Shown: positions 17,010 through 25,998 of the stretch, in pieces
Numbering within the stretch: position 1 is the stretch's first letter
Layout of the letters: every line of letters starts with the position of its first letter
Assembly: GCA_947259275.1 (NCBI GenBank)
Contig: CAMYMH010000011.1
Coordinates: forward strand, 1 to 64,000
DNA: 64,000 nucleotides
Source: an uncultured Acidimicrobiaceae bacterium
GTDB taxonomy: Bacteria > Actinomycetota > Acidimicrobiia > Spongiisociales > SHLN01
Direction: 5' to 3'
Position numbers and translations under genes: made by a program
The notes under the pieces: generated by a model
Databases searched by the model: none
Seen by the model: only the letters and a program-made list of their open reading frames with translations
Told to the model about the DNA's origin: nothing

Positions 17010-17969
17010 TCAGTCCGACCGCCGCTGAGGTTTGACTGGAGTGTGGAACCCTTGGGGTTTCACCGCTAACACCGAGCAGCGAACCGACCGCAGGATGGTC
17101 TCGGCAGTGTTGCCCATGATCAGACCCCTCAGTCCGGTACGGCCGACGGTGCCCATGACGATGAGACCGATGTTGAGACGGTCCGCCAAGCCGGGCAACA
17201 CCTCAGCTGGTTCACCCGCCACCATGTGGATCGCACCGCCTAGTTCCCCCACGTGGTGGCGGCCAGTCAGCGCGTCGAGCTGGTCACGATGCACGGCCTC
17301 GGCGTCCTGGACCATGACATCGACCATAGGACCGGGCAGCTCCAAGTAGGGAGAGGAACGCAGGGTGGATTCGCCGAACAGATGCCAGGCGTGTCCCACG
17401 TGCAGTTCCCCGCCTTCACGACGGGTCAGCGAGGTTGCCAGCTCCATGACCAGGTCGTCGAGGTCGTCATGAACCGGATCACCAGAACCCGGGTCAATCA
17501 ACGCCATAATCCGCAGTTTGCGGGCCCGGGATGGGCGCATCACCCACACTGGGACCGGGCACTTGCGCAGTACATGCATCACCCCGCTGCTGAGATGAGC
17601 GTCGGTACCCCGCTCAGCGACAGGCTCTCCCACCATGACAAGGTCATGGCCATAGTCGAGGACATGCCGGATCACCTCGAGGAACGGCTCACCCTGGGTG
17701 ACAATCACCTTCGTGTCCGGTCCGCCCTGAGTGTTCTCGATCAGATGCCGGATTCGCTCCTCCCGGTCGCGCAGCAGCGCGGCTTCGACATCGACGACCC
17801 GGCCCTCCACATTTGTCTTCTTTCGCCACCCCGGCAGCGGCACAAGCACGTCCAAGACGGTCAGATGCGCATTGTTGGCGTCCGCGAGCTTGACAGCCGC
17901 GCGGAGGGTGACCAGCTCCAGATGCCCCGGAGACGCCGCCACCAAGATGCTCTTGAACCTATCCATCAC
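17010..17969 (-). CDS. Universal stress protein, tandem Usp domains
   Basis: 319 residues with two UspA domains in tandem (about 1-145 and 150-305), as in mycobacterial Rv1996-type proteins. Domain 1 opens FKSILVAASPGHLELVTLRAAVKLA. Domain 2 carries the ATP-binding signature MGTVGRTGLRGLIMGNTAETIL (G-x2-G-x9-G-[ST]) at about 276-297, so this half probably binds ATP. In domain 1 the corresponding region (VGEPVAERGTDAHLSSGVMHVL) is degenerate. It lies 12 nt downstream of a 51-codon ORF that is coupled to the P-type ATPase. A Usp next to a CtpF-like ATPase is the same pairing as Rv1996/Rv1997 in the M. tuberculosis DosR regulon. Confidence 0.9.
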   Translation of the reverse strand: MMDRFKSILVAASPGHLELVTLRAAVKLADANNAHLTVLDVLVPLPGWRKKTNVEGRVVDVEAALLRDREERIRHLIENTQGGPDTKVIVTQGEPFLEVIRHVLDYGHDLVMVGEPVAERGTDAHLSSGVMHVLRKCPVPVWVMRPSRARKLRIMALIDPGSGDPVHDDLDDLVMELATSLTRREGGELHVGHAWHLFGESTLRSSPYLELPGPMVDVMVQDAEAVHRDQLDALTGRHHVGELGGAIHMVAGEPAEVLPGLADRLNIGLIVMGTVGRTGLRGLIMGNTAETILRSVRCSVLAVKPQGFHTPVKPQRRSD

Positions 17970-17981
17970 ATCACCCTTTCC

Positions 17982-18137
17982 TCAATCGACCGGTTGGTAA
18001 CCGGTGTCTTCGTTGTTGTTTGCGAATCCCGGTTCACAGAGCTGATAGGCCCCTATCGCCGGCGGCGAGATTGTCTCCCGCCGGACCACCACAGCCGCGG
18101 TGACGGCGAAGGTGCCGAGAGCGATATCGAGGGTCAT
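17982..18137 (-). CDS. Small hydrophobic ORF between P-type ATPase and Usp, 51 aa
   Basis: Not listed as a separate ORF because it is hidden in a longer shadow frame. The product is MTLDIALGTFAVTAAVVV followed by RRETISPPAIGAYQ and an Asn/Glu-rich tail. The ATG overlaps the ATPase stop as ATGA and has GAAGGAA 6-7 nt upstream; the Usp gene follows after 12 nt. This spacing on both sides argues for a real, translationally coupled gene. The N-terminal 18 residues could form one short TM helix. A regulatory subunit of the ATPase is one possibility, without direct evidence. Confidence 0.6.
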   Translation of the reverse strand: MTLDIALGTFAVTAAVVVRRETISPPAIGAYQLCEPGFANNNEDTGYQPVD

Positions 18138-20866
18138 CGACGGTTCCTTCCCGCCCGGCCGGCGAAGCGGCGGCGCATGCTCTTCTCGAGCTCGACTGCC
18201 CACAAGGCGCCGGTGGACGCCACGAGGACGATTCCGAGTTCCATGAAGGTGAGGCTCTCGATGCTGAGGAGTTCCTGAGTGGCCGGCCAGTACATAACGG
18301 CCAGCTGCAGCGCCATGGTCCCGGCGACGGCCAGAAGCAGAGGACGGTTGGAGCCGACACCGAGAGTGCGAAGCGAGTCGATGTCGGAACGGACGGCGAG
18401 GGCGTGGCCCAGTTGGAGTAGAGCCAACGATGCGAACACCATCGTCTGCCACGGGCGGCCGGTGGCGTTTCCCCAGAGTCCCAGTCCGAGCGGGATGAGG
18501 CCCATCAGCAGCCCGACCACGACCACATGCTGCCAAAGGCCGCGAGCAAACACGCTCTCGGTGGGCGGACGGGGCGGCCGCTTCATGACGTCGCGTTCGG
18601 CGGGTTCGACACCGAGAGCGAGGCCGGGCAGGCCGTCCGTGACGAGGTTGATCCACAGGATGTGGACGGGAAGCAACGGCAAGGGGAGACCCACGAACGG
18701 CCCCAGGAACATGACCCAGATCTCCCCTGAATTGGACGTGAGTGTGTAGCGGACGAAGCGACGGATGTTGTCGTAAATGCGTCGGCCTTCCCCGACGGCG
18801 GTGACGATCGTGGCGAAGTTGTCGTCGGTGAGCACCATGTCGGCGGCTTCTTTGGCGACCTCCGTGCCGGCGACTCCCATGGCGACGCCAATGTCGGCGG
18901 TTCGTAACGCCGGCGCATCGTTCACGCCATCTCCGGTCATGGCAACGATGTCGCCCCGGGCTTTCCAGGCTTGGACGATATCGAGCTTCTGCTCTGGGGA
19001 CGTGCGGGCGTAGACCGCAATCCGGTCGACGTGGCTGGCCAGGCCCTCGGCATGCTCCTCGGCCAAAGCGGTACCGGTCATAATCTGCTTGCCGTCGAGG
19101 ATGCCCAGCCGGGTGGCGATTGCCTGGCCCGTGGCCGGATGGTCGCCGGTGATCAGGACCGGCGTGATCCCGGCGGCGCGGCAGGAAGACACCGCGAGTG
19201 CGGATTCAGGCCGGGCTGGGTCGGCCATGGCAGCGAGCCCGTAGAGGGTGAGATCTCGTTCGGCCGCGACCAGGTCGTCGAGCTGACCGTCGGTGATCAC
19301 ACGTCCCGCGATGGCGAGCACCCGATAACCGCCGGCTGCATAGGTCGTGGCTTGCTCGACGAAGCGGGCGCGAACGGCTTCGGACAAGTCGTAGTCACCG
19401 CCAGAGGCAGCGACGGTGCTGGTTGTCTCGAGTACCGCTTCGATCGCACCCTTGGTGGCGATGAGCGCGGAAGCGCCGTCTCGGCTCCGGTGGAAGGTCG
19501 TCATGGCCTTCCGGTCGGAGTCGAAGGCAATCTCAGCGATGCGGGGGAACTGGTCGCAGAGGGTATCGGGCTCGAAGCCGGCCTTCGCCGCCAGAGTGAG
19601 CAACGCTCCTTCGGTAGGGTCACCTACGATCGACCACTCCCCGTCTGCTTCGGTGGGTGCGATGAGCGCGGCGTCGTTACACAGTCCCGCACCGGTGAGG
19701 AGCCGGGCAACCGGGCTGCCTGCGGCTACGTCAACCGACTGCCCACCGACGGTGAGGTCTCCCGCCGGTTCGTATCCCCAGCCGGCTATTTCGACCTCAC
19801 CGTCGAGCGTCCACAACCGTTCGACCAGCATCGCCCCTTGGGTCAACGTGCCGGTCTTGTCGCTGCAGATGACGGTGACCGACCCGAGCGTCTCGACCGC
19901 CGGGAGCTTGCGGATCAGCGCGTGGTTATGGACCATGCGCTGTGCGCCGAGTGCGAGCGCGATCGTCACCACGGCGGGGAGAGCCTCGGGGATGGCAGCT
20001 ACAGCCAGGCTCACTGCTGTGAGGAACATCAGGTTCACGTCCTCTCCACGCAGCACCCCGACCGTGAACACGACGATGCAGACCCCGATCGCGGCGGCGG
20101 CGAGGCGTCTGCCGAGAACTGCCAGTCGTCGCTGCAGTGGGGTACGCGGCGCCTGGTGGGACTTGAGCAGTCCGGCGATTCGCCCCAACGCGGTGCGCAT
20201 GCCGGTGACGACCACCACGGCGCGGGCGCGGCCGTAGACGACCGCGGTGCCTTTGAACACCATGTTGCGTCGATCACCGATCAGTTCGCCGACGTCTTCG
20301 GGAAGCGACTCGGTTGTCTTGTCGACCGGGACGGATTCGCCGGTGAGGGCAGCTTCGTTGACCCGCAAGTTGGGGCATTCGACAAGTCGGGCATCGGCGG
20401 GGACCACAGTGCCGGCCTCGAGAATGATCATGTCACCGGGTACTAGCTCAACCGCGGAGAGGGTCGATTCGACTCCTCCCCTCACCGCCCGCGCGTTCGG
20501 GGCTGTCATGGTTCGCAAGGCGGCCATCGCCTGCTCAGCTCGGTGTTCCTGTACGAACCCGATTGCTGCGTTGAGTACCACGATGGCGCCGATCACGAAG
20601 GCGTCTTTGAGGTCGCCGATTACCACCGTTACACCGGCCGCGATGAGCAACACGACGATCATGGTGTTGGCGAACTGTGCCCCGAAGATGAGCAGCGGAG
20701 CCCGGACCGGTTCTTCCGCGAGCTCGTTGGGACCTGACTCGACCAACCGTCTGCGGGCTTCGGCGTTGGAGAGCCCCTGGGTGATGTCGGTGCCGAGTTC
20801 ACCGACCACCTGGTCGGCATCTTGAGTCCACCAGGCTTCCTCTCGAGTCGATACGGTGCTCGTCAT
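18134..20866 (-). CDS. P-type cation ATPase, P2 (Ca2+-like) class, CtpF-like
   Basis: 910-residue cation pump. Domains in order: cation-ATPase N-terminus (about 10-75), actuator with NEAALTGESVPV (about 170-181), the TM4 motif PEALPA (293-298), phosphorylation site CSDKTGTLTQ (Asp about 336), nucleotide domain, hinge [12 protein letters not shown], and C-terminal TM helices (cation ATPase C). The layout matches Ca2+-type P2A pumps and mycobacterial CtpF. PEALPA instead of PEGLPA and the TM5/TM6 residues leave Ca2+, Mn2+ or Na+/K+ open. Both neighbours are coupled: a 68-aa ORF upstream (ATGA overlap) and a 51-aa ORF downstream (ATGA overlap), then the Usp gene. Confidence 0.92.
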   Translation of the reverse strand: MTSTVSTREEAWWTQDADQVVGELGTDITQGLSNAEARRRLVESGPNELAEEPVRAPLLIFGAQFANTMIVVLLIAAGVTVVIGDLKDAFVIGAIVVLNAAIGFVQEHRAEQAMAALRTMTAPNARAVRGGVESTLSAVELVPGDMIILEAGTVVPADARLVECPNLRVNEAALTGESVPVDKTTESLPEDVGELIGDRRNMVFKGTAVVYGRARAVVVVTGMRTALGRIAGLLKSHQAPRTPLQRRLAVLGRRLAAAAIGVCIVVFTVGVLRGEDVNLMFLTAVSLAVAAIPEALPAVVTIALALGAQRMVHNHALIRKLPAVETLGSVTVICSDKTGTLTQGAMLVERLWTLDGEVEIAGWGYEPAGDLTVGGQSVDVAAGSPVARLLTGAGLCNDAALIAPTEADGEWSIVGDPTEGALLTLAAKAGFEPDTLCDQFPRIAEIAFDSDRKAMTTFHRSRDGASALIATKGAIEAVLETTSTVAASGGDYDLSEAVRARFVEQATTYAAGGYRVLAIAGRVITDGQLDDLVAAERDLTLYGLAAMADPARPESALAVSSCRAAGITPVLITGDHPATGQAIATRLGILDGKQIMTGTALAEEHAEGLASHVDRIAVYARTSPEQKLDIVQAWKARGDIVAMTGDGVNDAPALRTADIGVAMGVAGTEVAKEAADMVLTDDNFATIVTAVGEGRRIYDNIRRFVRYTLTSNSGEIWVMFLGPFVGLPLPLLPVHILWINLVTDGLPGLALGVEPAERDVMKRPPRPPTESVFARGLWQHVVVVGLLMGLIPLGLGLWGNATGRPWQTMVFASLALLQLGHALAVRSDIDSLRTLGVGSNRPLLLAVAGTMALQLAVMYWPATQELLSIESLTFMELGIVLVASTGALWAVELEKSMRRRFAGRAGRNRR

Positions 20867-21069
20867 AGCAACTCGGTGAACCTGGCAGCCTCGCTGGCGG
20901 TCAAGTCGACGAACGACGCCGTCAGGTCCGGCTTGGGATGGCTGATCGCATCTGCGGCCTCAATGCGCAAGGCATCGGCAGACCGCGCCACCGACTCTCG
21001 GCGGGCCGGCGAAAGGTCAACGAGGCTGGTGAGGGTATTCGGTGCGAAACGGGCAGTTGTAGCGACCAT
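20863..21069 (-). CDS. Small ORF coupled to the P-type ATPase, 68 aa
   Basis: First gene of the P-type ATPase/Usp operon. The product MVATTARFAPNTLTSLVDLSPARRESVARSADALRIEAADAISH... is predicted soluble and mostly helical, with no family that I recognise. The stop overlaps the ATPase start by 4 nt (ATGA), which supports real translation. The start is the ATG at 21069. The divergent VOC gene starts 285 nt away, so promoters for both lie in that gap. Confidence 0.6.
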   Translation of the reverse strand: MVATTARFAPNTLTSLVDLSPARRESVARSADALRIEAADAISHPKPDLTASFVDLTASEAARFTELL

Positions 21070-21353
21070 TGGTCCTACTGAGAACGTCGACTTTCACGGT
21101 CACCTTGTCGTGAAGGTCTCTCCCGCCCCAGGAGGGGCCAGCGCCGCCGGGCCTGACGGCCGTATTGACGACTGCGCTCGTTTGAGGATACTCCCCTATC
21201 ACTACCAAGGATATCACGACAATTAGCCCTGGCGGCTCCAGATTCCGCGAGCGAGGTCTCGATGCCAGCGGACGATTCCAACGAGAAGACCATCGGCGAC
21301 GACCACTGCCGCGGCTGTGTCGCGGACGCCCGTCGAAGGCGTAGGCTGCGGCG
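21070..21353. other. Divergent promoter region, no gene
   Basis: 284 nt between the P-type ATPase operon and the VOC gene. ORF-track frames here are antisense shadows. An AT-richer stretch (around 21185-21225, containing CCCCTATCACTACCAAGGATATC) is the most likely promoter core. I looked for a DosR-type palindrome (GGGACT-N4-AGTCCC-like) and found no convincing match. Confidence 0.4.
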
Positions 21354-21737
21354 ATGGACAATGAGCGATCGGTCGACGTACCACTGATGATCGCGGCCAC
21401 CATCGACTGCGCTGATCTGGCCAGCATGACCCGGTTCTGGGGGCAACTGCTCGATGTCGAGTTCACCACCGTCGAGCAGTTCGGGTTTCTGGCGCATGCC
21501 TCCGACCGGAAAGTCACCATCTGGCTCCAGCAAGTACCCGAAGAGAAGGCCGGTAAGAACCGGGTGCACCTGGATTTCGTCGTGGCCGACCTCGACGCCG
21601 CCCTCGAGCGAGTTCGGTCACTGGGGGGAGGTGTCGGAGACCGGCAGCAGTGGCATGACTTCGAGTGGAACACCTGCACCGATCCCGAGGGCAACGTCTT
21701 CGACATCATGCAGGCGCAGCAAACCGCCGGCCAATAA
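21354..21737 (+). CDS. VOC superfamily (glyoxalase-like) protein
   Basis: 127 residues, single vicinal-oxygen-chelate module pair. It opens MIAATIDCADLASMTRFWGQLLDVEF, the canonical VOC first strand and helix, and has VHLDFVVADLDAALERVRSLGG in the second half, ending with DPEGNVFDIMQ. These are typical of the actinobacterial glyoxalase/bleomycin-resistance-like (Glyoxalase_6) group. The substrate is unknown. It is divergent from the P-type ATPase operon and convergent with the PPOX gene, 45 nt away. Confidence 0.85.
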   Translation: MDNERSVDVPLMIAATIDCADLASMTRFWGQLLDVEFTTVEQFGFLAHASDRKVTIWLQQVPEEKAGKNRVHLDFVVADLDAALERVRSLGGGVGDRQQWHDFEWNTCTDPEGNVFDIMQAQQTAGQ

Positions 21738-21782
21738 GGCCTATTCAGCAATCGATGTCGATTGGCCCCGGGGCAACTCGTC

Positions 21783-22244
21783 TTAGAGCCGGCCCGGGCG
21801 AGTGCGCGGGGTGAATCCGGCGCCGGATGATCTTCCGCTCATCTCCTCGATGGGGATCTTGATCACCACCTCCTTGGGAGCGAGTGGGGTGGGACGGGAG
21901 AAGGCGAGCGCCGAGCCGAACACGTTTCGGTACTTGACCAGCAGCAATCCGATAGCGTCGGCTTCCTCGCCCGAATCTTCGACCACCTTCGGCGTTCCCC
22001 ACACCAGGACGCTCTCCCAGTCGCCTTGCTCGTTTGAGTACCGGCTCACCTCGATGCAACAGCGACCGCCCTCGAAAAGAGCCGACATGCGTCGACCGGG
22101 GCCGGTACGGATGTAGATGGCGTCGTTCATGTGAACGAATGAGATAGGTGTGACGTAGGGCTCCTCGCCTGCGATGACGGCGAGGTGGCCAACCGGCTCC
22201 TCGGCAAGCAGGCGATGGCACTGGGCGTTGGTGATCGGTTCCAC
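21783..22244 (-). CDS. Pyridoxamine 5'-phosphate oxidase-family (flavin-binding) protein
   Basis: 153 residues of the split-barrel FMN/F420-binding fold. The N-terminus MEPITNAQCHRLLAEEPVGHLAVIAGEEPYVTPISFVHMNDAIYIRTGPGRRMSALFEGGRCCIEV is the standard pattern of the Rv3129/nitroreductase-like PPOX group, several members of which are DosR-regulated in mycobacteria. The true reaction is unknown; F420- or FMN-dependent reduction, haem binding, or a purely structural role are possible. It starts with an ATG at 22244, facing the gap with the 76-bp repeats. Confidence 0.85.
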   Translation of the reverse strand: MEPITNAQCHRLLAEEPVGHLAVIAGEEPYVTPISFVHMNDAIYIRTGPGRRMSALFEGGRCCIEVSRYSNEQGDWESVLVWGTPKVVEDSGEEADAIGLLLVKYRNVFGSALAFSRPTPLAPKEVVIKIPIEEMSGRSSGAGFTPRTRPGRL

Positions 22245-22306
22245 AATCCAAGATTGCTAGACGAAGTAACGCTGAGCCTAGGGGATTAGGGCATTACTTC
22301 TTTTCG

Positions 22307-22353
22307 ATTTCTCCGCCGCGTTCTCAGCACCTTTGCGTCAATGGCGGAGAAAT
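22307..22353. repeat. 11-bp inverted repeat, 25-nt spacer
   Basis: ATTTCTCCGCC (22307-22317) and its exact complement GGCGGAGAAAT (22343-22353). It is 54-110 nt upstream of the PPOX-family gene. It may be a stem-loop or an operator; no T-run follows. Confidence 0.55.
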
Positions 22354-22404
22354 GCGAGTGCTGCCGCCGGACGGCTAGCTGATCGACGGCCGGCGCCGCC
22401 GGCG

Positions 22405-22590
22405 CCAGGCCTAGGGAAACCACTCTTTCTTGGGAGGTTGCAGTTGCGTAGCAACTGCCAAGCTGCCCGTAGAGCAGCCGCCAGGCTTAGGCAAACCACT
22501 CTTTCTTGGGAGGTTGCAGTTGCGTAGCAACTGCCAAGCTGCCCGTAGAGCAGCCGCCAGGCCTAGGCAAACCACTCTTTGTTGGGAGGT
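22405..22590. repeat. 76-bp tandem repeat, 2.4 copies
   Basis: Unit starts CCAGGCCTAGGGAAACCACT; copies start at 22405, 22481 and 22557, the third truncated. The first two copies differ by only about two bases. Each full copy contains the perfect hairpin GCAGTTGC-GTA-GCAACTGC (22440-22458 and 22516-22534), which also recurs at 52998-53018. Confidence 0.9.
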
Positions 22591-22603
22591 AGGGGGTTCT
22601 CTC

Positions 22604-22631
22604 AGCTGGTAGCTGGTAGCCGGCAGCTGGT
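22604..22631. repeat. Heptamer array (AGCTGGT)4
   Basis: AGCTGGT, AGCTGGT, AGCCGGC, AGCTGGT in tandem, 49 nt upstream of the PAC2-family gene. Same 7-nt period as the other intergenic arrays, with a different unit. Confidence 0.75.
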
Positions 22632-22679
22632 GCGGGCTACGGCCAGCGCTAGGCGGTCGGCTCTTGGTACTCTGAACTC

Positions 22680-23528
22680 ATGGATCCTGTCCTTCGCCTG
22701 TCCGAGCCCGACCTTCACAAGCCGGTTGCACTGGTGGCGTTCGAGGGCTGGAACGATGCGAGCGACGCCGCCTCGGGAACCATCGCCTACATCATCGGTC
22801 AGTTCGACGCCGAGCCCTTCCTGATCATCGACCCGGAGGAATTCATCGATTTCCACGAGACCCGGCCCATCATCAAAGTGGAAGATGGCGCCACCGAGGA
22901 GCTCGCCTGGCCCGCCACCCGGATGTATGGAGTCCATCTCGACGAGGGAGAGCACGACCTCGTCCTGGTCCTCGGAGACGAGCCGCAGCTGCGCTGGCAA
23001 ACCTATGGTGGCCTCCTCATCGACGAGCTCCGCCGGATCGGCGTCGAGCAGGTTGTGCTGTTGGGAGCGTTTCTCGGCCAGGTACCACACACTGCGCCCG
23101 TGCCGGTCATCGGGACTGCGGCATCGGCCGACGAGCTGATTGCGCTCGGACTGGCCGGGGCCAACTACACGGGCCCGACCGGGATCGTCGGGGTGCTGTC
23201 TCACCTGTTCCGTGAGGAGGGCCTGTCAACTCTCAGCCTGTGGGCTGCCACTTCTCATTACCTCGGCACCAACCCGAACCCGAAAGCCATGCTGGCGCTC
23301 CTGGAGCGGGCGGCCAGGATCCTCGACATTTCGGTCGACGCCACCGAGCTCGCCGAAGAAGCCGGCGAATTCGAGTCCCGCGTGGACGCAGCCATGGCGG
23401 CATCGGAGGAGTTTTCGGAGTACGTGCGGCGCCTCGAATCGTTGGCCGGCGAGGCCGCTACCGAGTTCAGCCGCTCGGATGCCGCCGAGCTGATCACCGA
23501 GGTCGAGGACTTCCTGAAGGGGAACTGA
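22680..23528 (+). CDS. PAC2-family protein
   Basis: 282 residues of the PAC2 (proteasome-assembly-chaperone-like) family, widespread in actinobacteria. The start MDPVLRLSEPDLHKPVALVAFEGWNDASDAASGTIAYI and the motif VVLLGAFLGQVPHTAPVPVIGTA with TGPTGIVGVLSHLF are characteristic. The C-terminal ~70 residues are an acidic helical tail (AEEAGEFESRVDAAMAASEEFSEYVRRLESL). Bacterial PAC2 proteins have no settled function; a link to proteasome or pupylation is only an analogy, and no proteasome gene is in the window. Start at the ATG 22680. Confidence 0.88.
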   Translation: MDPVLRLSEPDLHKPVALVAFEGWNDASDAASGTIAYIIGQFDAEPFLIIDPEEFIDFHETRPIIKVEDGATEELAWPATRMYGVHLDEGEHDLVLVLGDEPQLRWQTYGGLLIDELRRIGVEQVVLLGAFLGQVPHTAPVPVIGTAASADELIALGLAGANYTGPTGIVGVLSHLFREEGLSTLSLWAATSHYLGTNPNPKAMLALLERAARILDISVDATELAEEAGEFESRVDAAMAASEEFSEYVRRLESLAGEAATEFSRSDAAELITEVEDFLKGN

Positions 23529-23546
23529 ACCGGGCCCGCGGCGGGG

Positions 23547-25733
23547 CTATCGCCCGAAGCGCTTGAGCCGGACGCTGTTGGCCACAACGCTCACGCTCGA
23601 GAAAGCCATGGCGAGTGCGGCGACGCTCGGGTCGAGTTGGCCGAGCGCTGCCAGCGGAATTGCCGCCGCGTTGTAGAAGAACGCCCAGAACAGGTTCTGG
23701 CTGATGGTGCGGTGCGTGCGGCGGGCGAGGTGCACGGCGGTGACGACCAGCTTGGGGTCACCAGACAGCAACACCACATCGCCCGCTTCAATCGCGATGT
23801 CGGTGCCGGAACCGACCGCCAATCCGAGATCTGCCTGAGTTAGAGCAGGGGCATCGTTCACTCCATCGCCCACGAAGGCAACGATCTCTCCTTTTTGCTG
23901 GAGGGCTTCGACGGCGGCAGCCTTCTCGGCCGGCCTCACCTGGTCGAGGACCCGTTGGATACCGACCTCTTCGGCCACCGCGTTGGCGGTCACCGGGTTG
24001 TCGCCGGTCACCATCACCAGGTCGATGTCCATCTCGGCCAGTTCACGGATGGCAGCCCGGACCTCGGGTCGCGGGGCATCCACAACCGCCACGATTCCCC
24101 GGACTGCTCCGTTCCAGGCGGCGGCAAAGACGGTGCGCCCTTTACTTTCCATCTCGCTCACCCGTGCGCGAACTTCCGGGGCCAACTCCAGATCAGCCGA
24201 TGCCATCAAGGCGGTGCTCCCAACGATCAACCCGGTCTGGTCGACCGTGCCGCGGATGCCGCCGCCCGGAAGCTCTTCAACCTCGGACGGAGTGGTCAGC
24301 TCGAGACCCTTCTCCTCGGCGGCCAGGGTGAGCGCCCGAGCCACCGGATGTCCGCTCGCCGACTCCAGCGAGGCGACGAGGGTCAGGAAGCGGTCGGAAT
24401 CGACGGTGGTCTCCAGCGCATCGAGCGTCATGCGGCCGCTGGTGATGGTCCCGGTCTTGTCGAAGGCAATGGTGTCGACGGTCCGGGTCCGCTCGAACAC
24501 CTCGGCCGTCTTGAACAGAATCCCGAGTTCAGCCCCTCGACCAGAGCCGGCCATGATGGCCGTCGGTGTCGCCAGCCCGAGCGCGCACGGACAGGCGATG
24601 ATGAGCACTGCCACCGCGTTGCGCCACGCGGTCTCAACCTCACCGCTCACCGCCAGCCACACCAGGCCGGTGCCGACGGCCACCAGGATCACGATGGGGA
24701 CGAACACCGACGACACCCGATCGGCGAGACGCTGGGCGGGTGCTTTGCTGGCTTGGGCGGCCTCTACCATGCGCGCGATCTGGGCGAGGGCAGTGTCTGA
24801 ACCCACGGCGGTTGCCTCGACAATCACCCGCCCCTGATGATTGACGGTCGCCCCGTACACGATGTCGTCGGGGCCTTTGTCGACCGGCAGTGATTCGCCG
24901 GTCAGGAGGCTCTCGTTGAAGGACGACCTCCCGGCGTTGATACGCCCGTCGGTGGGGACTTTCTCGCCGGGGTTCACGACCATCAGGTCGCCGGGGCGGA
25001 CGGTGTCGGCCGGCACCCGGGTTTCCACGCCGTTGCGCAGGATGCGGGCCTCTTTGGCCCCCAGCTCCAGCAGCCTGCTAATTGCCTGGGAGGCGCTTCC
25101 CTTGGCACGGGCTTCGAAGAACCTGCCGAGCAGGATGAAGGTGATGATGAGCGCCGCAGTCTCGAAGAAGACCTTCTCCCTGGCGAATACCGCCCACACC
25201 GAGTACCCGTAGGCCGCCAGGGTGCCCATGGAGACCAGCGTGTCCATGCTGGTGCCGAAGGAACGGAGTCTCAGCAGGGCATTGCGGTGGAACTGCCATC
25301 CGAAGACAAATACCACCGGAGTGGCCAGCACCCACATGGCCACCTTGGCACCGTTGCCGTCGTCCCCCAGCAGCATTATGAGGATCAGTGGGATGGTGAA
25401 GGCCGCGGCCCAGGCAAGATTCCGCCTTTGGAAAAGAAATTCGCGCTCATAACGATGGGTTGGGGTTTCGCGAGCCTCGTCCGGAGTGATCTCGGTGAGG
25501 TGGTAGCCGAGTTTCTCGATGGCAGCGGTGAGCGTGCCGACGTTGGACCCGGGGTCGAGTTGGACCACTGCCTCCGCACCGGCGTAGTTGACCACCGCGG
25601 ACTCAACCCCCGCTTGCTTGCCGAGGACGCGCTCGATGCGCACTGCACACGATGCACAGGTCATGCCGTCGACCTCGAAGGAGACTGCGACCGGCTCGGT
25701 CGGTGTTTCTACTCCAGCGGGAGTTTCGATCAT
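23547..25733 (-). CDS. copA: Copper-translocating P1B-type ATPase
   Basis: 728-residue heavy-metal exporter. It has one N-terminal HMA domain with GMTCASC (Cys 26 and 29), the actuator motif LTGESLPV, the TM6 metal site CPC (381-383, in [13 protein letters not shown]), phosphorylation site DKTGTITSG (Asp 425), SGHPVARAL with the nucleotide-binding His, and [13 protein letters not shown] with the HMA domain points to Cu+ (or Ag+) export. The small chaperone copZ overlaps its start by 4 nt (ATGA), giving a two-gene cop operon. No CsoR or CueR regulator gene is adjacent. Confidence 0.93.
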   Translation of the reverse strand: MIETPAGVETPTEPVAVSFEVDGMTCASCAVRIERVLGKQAGVESAVVNYAGAEAVVQLDPGSNVGTLTAAIEKLGYHLTEITPDEARETPTHRYEREFLFQRRNLAWAAAFTIPLILIMLLGDDGNGAKVAMWVLATPVVFVFGWQFHRNALLRLRSFGTSMDTLVSMGTLAAYGYSVWAVFAREKVFFETAALIITFILLGRFFEARAKGSASQAISRLLELGAKEARILRNGVETRVPADTVRPGDLMVVNPGEKVPTDGRINAGRSSFNESLLTGESLPVDKGPDDIVYGATVNHQGRVIVEATAVGSDTALAQIARMVEAAQASKAPAQRLADRVSSVFVPIVILVAVGTGLVWLAVSGEVETAWRNAVAVLIIACPCALGLATPTAIMAGSGRGAELGILFKTAEVFERTRTVDTIAFDKTGTITSGRMTLDALETTVDSDRFLTLVASLESASGHPVARALTLAAEEKGLELTTPSEVEELPGGGIRGTVDQTGLIVGSTALMASADLELAPEVRARVSEMESKGRTVFAAAWNGAVRGIVAVVDAPRPEVRAAIRELAEMDIDLVMVTGDNPVTANAVAEEVGIQRVLDQVRPAEKAAAVEALQQKGEIVAFVGDGVNDAPALTQADLGLAVGSGTDIAIEAGDVVLLSGDPKLVVTAVHLARRTHRTISQNLFWAFFYNAAAIPLAALGQLDPSVAALAMAFSSVSVVANSVRLKRFGR

Positions 25734-25939
25734 TGGGCTACTTCGTAGCCCTGCTCCTCGATGGCCGAGACGATCTGCTCGAGATCAACCTTTTCGGCCT
25801 CGTAGGTGACGGTGACCGTCTTGCCCGGAATGTCCACGGAAGAGTTGTCGACGCCGTTCAGGTCGCCGGTGGCTCCTTCAATCGACATCTTGCAGTGGTC
25901 GCAGGAGATATCGGGAACTGAGATTGTTTTGGTTTCCAT
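25730..25939 (-). CDS. copZ: Copper chaperone, HMA domain
   Basis: 69-residue single HMA domain (beta-alpha-beta-beta-alpha-beta) with the metal site ISCDHCKMS (Cys 13 and 16) and the ending [12 protein letters not shown]. It would carry Cu+ to CopA, encoded directly downstream with a 4-nt overlap. CDHC rather than CASC is common in stand-alone chaperones. Start at ATG 25939; the divergent PLP enzyme begins 59 nt away. Confidence 0.92.
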   Translation of the reverse strand: METKTISVPDISCDHCKMSIEGATGDLNGVDNSSVDIPGKTVTVTYEAEKVDLEQIVSAIEEQGYEVAQ

Positions 25940-25998
25940 GTCTGAGATGATATCCCCGTCCCGGTCGTTCCTATTCCCGCTTCGTAGACTCGCCGAGT

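Larger units (their letters stand above)
22245..22679. other. 435-nt gap holding inverted and tandem repeats, no gene
   Basis: The gap contains, in order, an 11-bp inverted repeat, a 2.4-copy 76-bp tandem repeat with internal hairpins, and a four-unit heptamer array reaching to within 50 nt of the PAC2 start. The 64- and 60-aa ORFs of the track run through the 76-bp repeat; since 76 is not a multiple of 3, the frame changes between copies, and they are not credible genes. Confidence 0.7.

Noticed and set aside
18971-20446. 491-aa plus-strand ORF
   Set aside because: Antisense to the P-type ATPase gene, whose motifs are all intact.
21070-21353. DosR-box-like palindrome in the ATPase/VOC promoter region
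   Set aside because: Short matches such as GACCAATGGTC overlap the start codon and do not fit the known 18-20 bp consensus.
22333-22612. 64- and 60-aa ORFs in the 76-bp repeat
   Set aside because: The frame shifts between repeat copies and the peptides are translations of the repeat.
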